A DNA stretch of 23,819 bases from Alloprevotella tannerae (GTDB lineage: Bacteria; Bacteroidota; Bacteroidia; Bacteroidales; Bacteroidaceae): contig JABZGR010000029.1 of the NCBI GenBank assembly GCA_015259125.1, positions 1 through 23,819 on the forward strand, read 5' to 3'. The notes beneath the pieces were generated by a model, which searched no databases, had not been told where the DNA came from, and worked only from the letters and a program-made list of their open reading frames with translations. Made by a program: the position numbers and the translations under genes. Shown piece after piece: positions 20,561-23,819 of this stretch (the first letter of the stretch is position 1; each line of letters opens with the position of its first letter).

Positions 20561-23467
20561 ATGCTTCGCTTGCGCACGCTTCTTATCTCCCTACTTCTTT
20601 GCGCCACTTCCGCACAAGCACAAGATGTTAGCAAGCTCCTAAACGAGTTCTTCACGTCTTATCACTTGAGCGGCTATCAACCGTCTGCGTTTTACAGAAT
20701 GGATAGCGCAAGAATCGACGACGCTAAAAAGGAAATTAGCATCTACGCCAACGAAGCTTTTTGCGCGCAACCTTTTACACCGGCTTCCGTACGCAACATT
20801 TACAGCCGCCTACAGCGGAAGTTGTATCAGCCATACAATACTTACAGCATTTTTATCTTTAACGCGAAGGGAGAAAACATAGAGCAACTGATCCCCAACC
20901 TTTACCGAGAAGGACAAATCGATGACTCGCGCAGCTGGGGATCAATCAATTACAAGGGCTATCCTTGGACAAAAAACGTGTCGGCCCCATATACGGTTTC
21001 GGCAGGCCTACAAGGGCGACATTTAATGGTATGGCCGAGTCACGGACGTTATTATAAAAACGACAGATGGCAATGGCAGCGGCCCTATATCTATTGTACG
21101 ACTGAAGATATCTTTACCCAATCTTTCGTATTCCCATTCTTGTTTCCAATGCTTGAGAAAGCGGGGGCTGTAGTTTATAGTCCGAGGGAGCGAGATGTGC
21201 AATTTCGCGAGACGATTGTTGATAATGACAGCAGAAATTTAGGAGGAACGTATACGGAAACGTATGTTGCGAACGCAAAGTGGCAAACCGTGGCCGACTC
21301 CATCGGCTTTGCGCGCCCTGAAGGCTTGATTAACGACAGCATTTTCCCGTTTCGTTTGGGTACAGCTCGACAAATAGCCGCCGTGCAAGGACATACAACT
21401 CTCTCAACCGCAACTTGGTCGCCCCGCATCCCACGCAAAGGAAACTATGCTGTGTATGTGTCTTACACATCCTTGCCCAATAGCATCCCGGACGCACACT
21501 ACACGGTTTATCATAAGGGCGGGCGCACGCAAATCAACGTTAACCAACAGATGGGCGGGAGTACGTGGGTCTATCTTGGAACTTTCCCTTTCGACGAAGG
21601 GGAAAACCACTCCGGACGTGTGGTTTTAAGCAATCAAAGTAGCTATCGCGGCGTCGTTACTGCGGACGGCGTTCGCTTTGGGGGCGGCTTCGCGCAAGAC
21701 GAACGCGGCACGGCGTTCACAAGTGGCCTTCCGCGCTTTTTAGAAGCAGCCCGCTATCAAGCGCAGTGGGCCGGTCTGCCCGACTCTCTTTTTAATACGG
21801 AAGCAGGATTTGATGATTATAAAGACGATCTACGTTGCAGGCCAAATCTATTAAACTATTTCGCAGGCGGAAGCGACTATTTGCCGACACAGTCAGGAAA
21901 GCGCGTTCCTTTCGAGCTATCTTTGGCAATCCACAGCGATGCCGGCTACAGGAAAGATGGAAGTATTTTCGGCACGTTAGGCATTTGCACGACGCAAGAT
22001 GGGAACGGATCGACGATATACCCATCCGGACTTTCGCGCAAAGCGTCAACCGATTTCGCCGACATACTTTTGACGGGCATAGTCCGAGATTTGAGCAAGA
22101 CGTACAACGTGGCGTGGACGCGGCGCGAACTTTGGGACCGCAATTATGCCGAAACAAGGATGCCAAACGTCCCCTCCGCGATCTTGGAGACAATGTCTCA
22201 TCAGAATTTCTCTGACATGAAGTTCGGCCACGACCCAAATTTCAAATTCACGATGGCGCGTGCGATTTACAAGGCCATACTTCGCTACGTATCCGCCTCG
22301 CACAAAATCGATCAGCCCGTAGTAGCGCCGCTCCCGATCCGCAATTTCTCTGCCCTACTCTCACCCGAGGGCGATGCGGCCTTATTAAATTGGCAAGCTA
22401 CGCCCGATTCGTTAGAACCAAGTGCCGTTCCCGACAAATATGTATTGTATATAAAGCAAGGCGACAACGAATTTGACAACGGCCAAATCGTAAATAGCAC
22501 ATCCGTTCGTCTAAATATTACGCCCGGCGTGCGTTATAGTTTCCAAGTAACAGCCGTCAACAGTGGCGGAGAGAGCTTTCCAAGCGAAGCGCTGACCCTA
22601 TATAAAGCCAAAGAATCAAAGCATACGGTCCTAATCGTCAATGGTTTTACACGCCTAAGTGGCCCTTGTCCGATAGAGACGCCCGATAGTTTAGGCTTTG
22701 ATCTGCGCCAAGACATAGGCGTGCCCTATTTGTACACCACAGCCTTTGCCGGTTATCAAAAAAACTTTGATCGTGCGGCTGAAGGGCTTGAAGGCCCGAG
22801 CGGTTTGGGCTATTGTGGACAAGAGTTGATGGGGAAACAAATTGCCGGCAACACATTTAATTACCCCGAAACGCACGGCGCGGCCATACAAGCTATGGGC
22901 GATGTATCTTTCGTATCCTGTTCTAAAGCAGCAGCTCCGGCTATCGACTGGAAACACTTTGATGCCGTAGATTACATAGCCGGCTTAGAAAAAAACACCT
23001 CTTACAATCTGCGCCTCTATGAAGCCTTTCCGACCAATATTCGGTATAAAATGGAAGAATATGCACGCAATGGAGGCAACTTATTGGTAAGCGGCGCTTA
23101 CATTGCCTCTGATGAGCAAACCTCTGCGACAAAGCATTTCTTGAGTAAAGTTTTTAAAGCAAAGTTGATCGGTTCAAAGACGATTGAGAATACCGATAGT
23201 TTGATCGGTTTAAACCTAACTTTACCCATCTACAACCAACTTAACGAGGACCATTACGCCATTCAAAACTGCGATTTGATCCTTCCGACAGACGACAGCG
23301 CTTTTACGGCGTTTACTTTCTCTGACCGCACCCCCTGCGGCGTTGCTTTTCAAGGCAAACAGCGTCGAGCTATTATGATGACCGTCCCTTTCGAATGCAT
23401 CACGTCTGCCACGATTCGGCAGCAAGCTATGAAAGCAATGCTCCGCTTCCTGTTTGAAAGAAAATAA
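20561..23467 (+). CDS. Exported multidomain amidase-like cell-wall protein (golvesin-like and FnIII-like regions)
   Basis: A 968-residue protein with a signal peptide (MLRLRTLLISLLLCATSAQAQ). The central domain looks like an amidase_3 N-acetylmuramoyl-L-alanine amidase: H458-S-D-A-G and E543 in PSAILETMSHQN are the expected catalytic positions. A golvesin-like beta domain (about 285-380, YAVYVSYTSLPNS and GVVTADGVRFGGG) precedes it. A fibronectin III-like domain (about 586-685, ending YSFQVTAVNSGGESFPSEAL) follows. The C-terminal 280 residues begin HTVLIVNGF and include a GATase- or flavodoxin-like pattern (YARNGGNLLVSGAYIASD). Such proteins are often labelled xanthan lyase in Bacteroidales, which is misleading. 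It probably trims peptidoglycan in the periplasm or at the outer membrane; the substrate is not proven. No C-terminal sorting domain is seen. Confidence 0.82.
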   Translation: MLRLRTLLISLLLCATSAQAQDVSKLLNEFFTSYHLSGYQPSAFYRMDSARIDDAKKEISIYANEAFCAQPFTPASVRNIYSRLQRKLYQPYNTYSIFIFNAKGENIEQLIPNLYREGQIDDSRSWGSINYKGYPWTKNVSAPYTVSAGLQGRHLMVWPSHGRYYKNDRWQWQRPYIYCTTEDIFTQSFVFPFLFPMLEKAGAVVYSPRERDVQFRETIVDNDSRNLGGTYTETYVANAKWQTVADSIGFARPEGLINDSIFPFRLGTARQIAAVQGHTTLSTATWSPRIPRKGNYAVYVSYTSLPNSIPDAHYTVYHKGGRTQINVNQQMGGSTWVYLGTFPFDEGENHSGRVVLSNQSSYRGVVTADGVRFGGGFAQDERGTAFTSGLPRFLEAARYQAQWAGLPDSLFNTEAGFDDYKDDLRCRPNLLNYFAGGSDYLPTQSGKRVPFELSLAIHSDAGYRKDGSIFGTLGICTTQDGNGSTIYPSGLSRKASTDFADILLTGIVRDLSKTYNVAWTRRELWDRNYAETRMPNVPSAILETMSHQNFSDMKFGHDPNFKFTMARAIYKAILRYVSASHKIDQPVVAPLPIRNFSALLSPEGDAALLNWQATPDSLEPSAVPDKYVLYIKQGDNEFDNGQIVNSTSVRLNITPGVRYSFQVTAVNSGGESFPSEALTLYKAKESKHTVLIVNGFTRLSGPCPIETPDSLGFDLRQDIGVPYLYTTAFAGYQKNFDRAAEGLEGPSGLGYCGQELMGKQIAGNTFNYPETHGAAIQAMGDVSFVSCSKAAAPAIDWKHFDAVDYIAGLEKNTSYNLRLYEAFPTNIRYKMEEYARNGGNLLVSGAYIASDEQTSATKHFLSKVFKAKLIGSKTIENTDSLIGLNLTLPIYNQLNEDHYAIQNCDLILPTDDSAFTAFTFSDRTPCGVAFQGKQRRAIMMTVPFECITSATIRQQAMKAMLRFLFERK

Positions 23468-23493
23468 GTTTGCAAACTTAAAGCTGAACAATA

Positions 23494-23530
23494 AGCATTT
23501 GCCGGCACAAAAATGCTCTCCGATGTTTTT
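23494..23530 (+). terminator. Possible terminator after the amidase-like gene
   Basis: AGCATTT (23494-23500) and AAATGCT (23511-23517) form a 7-bp stem with a 10-nt loop; a T-run (23525-23532) follows 7 bases later. The stem is AT-rich, so this is a weak candidate. The first core of array 4 begins right after the T-run. Confidence 0.4.
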
Positions 23531-23533
23531 TTA

Positions 23534-23621
23534 TCGTGAGCGTAAAGTTGTACGCTCGTGAGGGTACGACTGTGCGCTCGTGATGAAAAAGGTCTACGCT
23601 CACGAGAGGACATTTAACCTT
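23534..23621. repeat. 22-bp phased repeat array 4 (four cores)
   Basis: Cores start at 23534 (TCGTGAG), 23556 (TCGTGAG), 23578 (TCGTGAT) and 23600 (TCACGAG), each exactly 22 bp apart. CGC immediately precedes cores 2 to 4 (GTACGC, GTGCGC, CTACGC). No in-phase core is found at 23512 or 23622. It lies about 65 bp after the end of the amidase-like gene. An additional TCGTGAG at 23743 is out of the 22-bp register. Confidence 0.9.
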
Positions 23622-23656
23622 TACGACTTTCGCGCGCCACGCTCGGTGCTTCGTGC

Positions 23657-23687
23657 TTGCATGCATTGCTCTTCTTCTTTATATTTG
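23657..23687 (+). promoter_or_regulatory. Strong rightward promoter near the right edge
   Basis: TTG at 23657-23659, a 20-bp spacer and TATATTTG at 23680-23687 closely match the consensus. The transcript would begin near 23694 and run through the hairpin at 23717-23743. No start codon opens a frame before the window ends, so it serves either a downstream gene or a small RNA. Confidence 0.55.
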
Positions 23688-23716
23688 TAAGCGAGTCAAG
23701 CCAAACGCAAACAAAC

Positions 23717-23743
23717 AGAGGCGCACCCAAACGATGCGCCTCT
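23717..23743 (-). terminator. Hairpin, likely minus-strand terminator
   Basis: Arms 23717-23725 and 23735-23743 pair perfectly over 9 bp around a 9-nt loop. Read on the minus strand the stem is followed by TGTTTGTTTGCGTTT, a T-rich tail suited to termination of a gene entering from the right. On the plus strand it would instead fold in the leader of the transcript starting near 23694. Confidence 0.5.
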
Positions 23744-23768
23744 CGTGAGCAGTTGTCTGCTAAATATA

Positions 23769-23819
23769 TTATTGCTGTCCGATAAACGTCAAAAAGAGTA
23801 GGAAAGACCGCCTCAATCG
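23769..23819 (-). CDS. Possible C-terminal tail of a gene entering from the right
   Basis: On the minus strand an open frame enters at the window edge and ends with TAA at 23769-23771, encoding RLRRSFLLFLTFIGQQ. The hydrophobic stretch could end a membrane protein. The T-tailed hairpin 25 bases downstream supports a gene end here, but 16 residues are too few to identify a family, and the frame may be chance. Confidence 0.25.
   Translation of the reverse strand, partial: RLRRSFLLFLTFIGQQ

Noticed and set aside
21792..22238. 148-residue minus-strand and 126-residue plus-strand frames inside the amidase-like gene
   Set aside because: Arg/Cys-rich compositions typical of out-of-frame readings; the main frame has a signal peptide and recognisable domains.

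Overview
The window comes from a Bacteroidetes chromosome, most likely order Bacteroidales and possibly near Porphyromonas. Three things support this. Many genes are preceded by the Bacteroidetes-type promoter (TTG or TTTG at -33, about 19-20 bp, then TAnnTTTG at -7). The gene families are typical of the group (golvesin-domain amidase, FemAB-like acyltransferase, small C-terminally extended IF3, Dna2-like helicase). Most genes lack a clear Shine-Dalgarno sequence. The genus assignment is inference.

Layout. Positions 1-843 are non-coding: leftward promoter motifs, a strongly purine-biased tract and the first of four 22-bp repeat arrays. Positions 873-4260 hold the translation cluster thrS, infC, rpmI, rplT. 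Positions 4892-9864 are a compact, overlapping glycan operon. It contains a dTDP-hexose 3,4-ketoisomerase (FdtA/QdtA type), a FemAB/GNAT-like acyltransferase, a PLP sugar aminotransferase (FdtB/QdtB type) and three glycosyltransferases, of which the first two are a tandem duplication. Together these would make a dTDP-3-amino-3,6-dideoxyhexose, perhaps N-acylate it, and place sugars on a surface glycan. A Dna2-like nuclease-helicase follows 36 bp later and overlaps tail-to-tail with a TcdA/CsdL-type tRNA-modification enzyme.

Positions 13986-14401 are non-coding and hold a 21-bp array of palindromic units upstream of an ECF-type sigma factor and an exported rhodanese. On the minus strand follow an Nramp metal transporter, a long-chain flavodoxin, and the overlapping pair rsmG - metallo-beta-lactamase-fold hydrolase. 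After a non-coding stretch with another 22-bp array and a candidate 42-residue ORF come a PlsC-like acyltransferase and a large exported amidase-like protein with golvesin-like and fibronectin III-like regions. The right edge carries the fourth 22-bp array, a strong promoter, a hairpin and possibly the tail of a minus-strand gene.

The most unusual signal is the family of 22-bp arrays. Four intergenic loci (584, 4524, 19259, 23534) each show exactly four copies of a TCACGA/TCGTGA core spaced exactly 22 bp apart, with otherwise variable sequence. The core is its own reverse complement except for the central two bases, so units can flip orientation in register. A fifth array (14213 onward) has a different sequence but a similar design: palindromic units every 21 bp. 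These look like phased protein-binding arrays or minisatellite-bearing MITEs. No function can be assigned from sequence alone.
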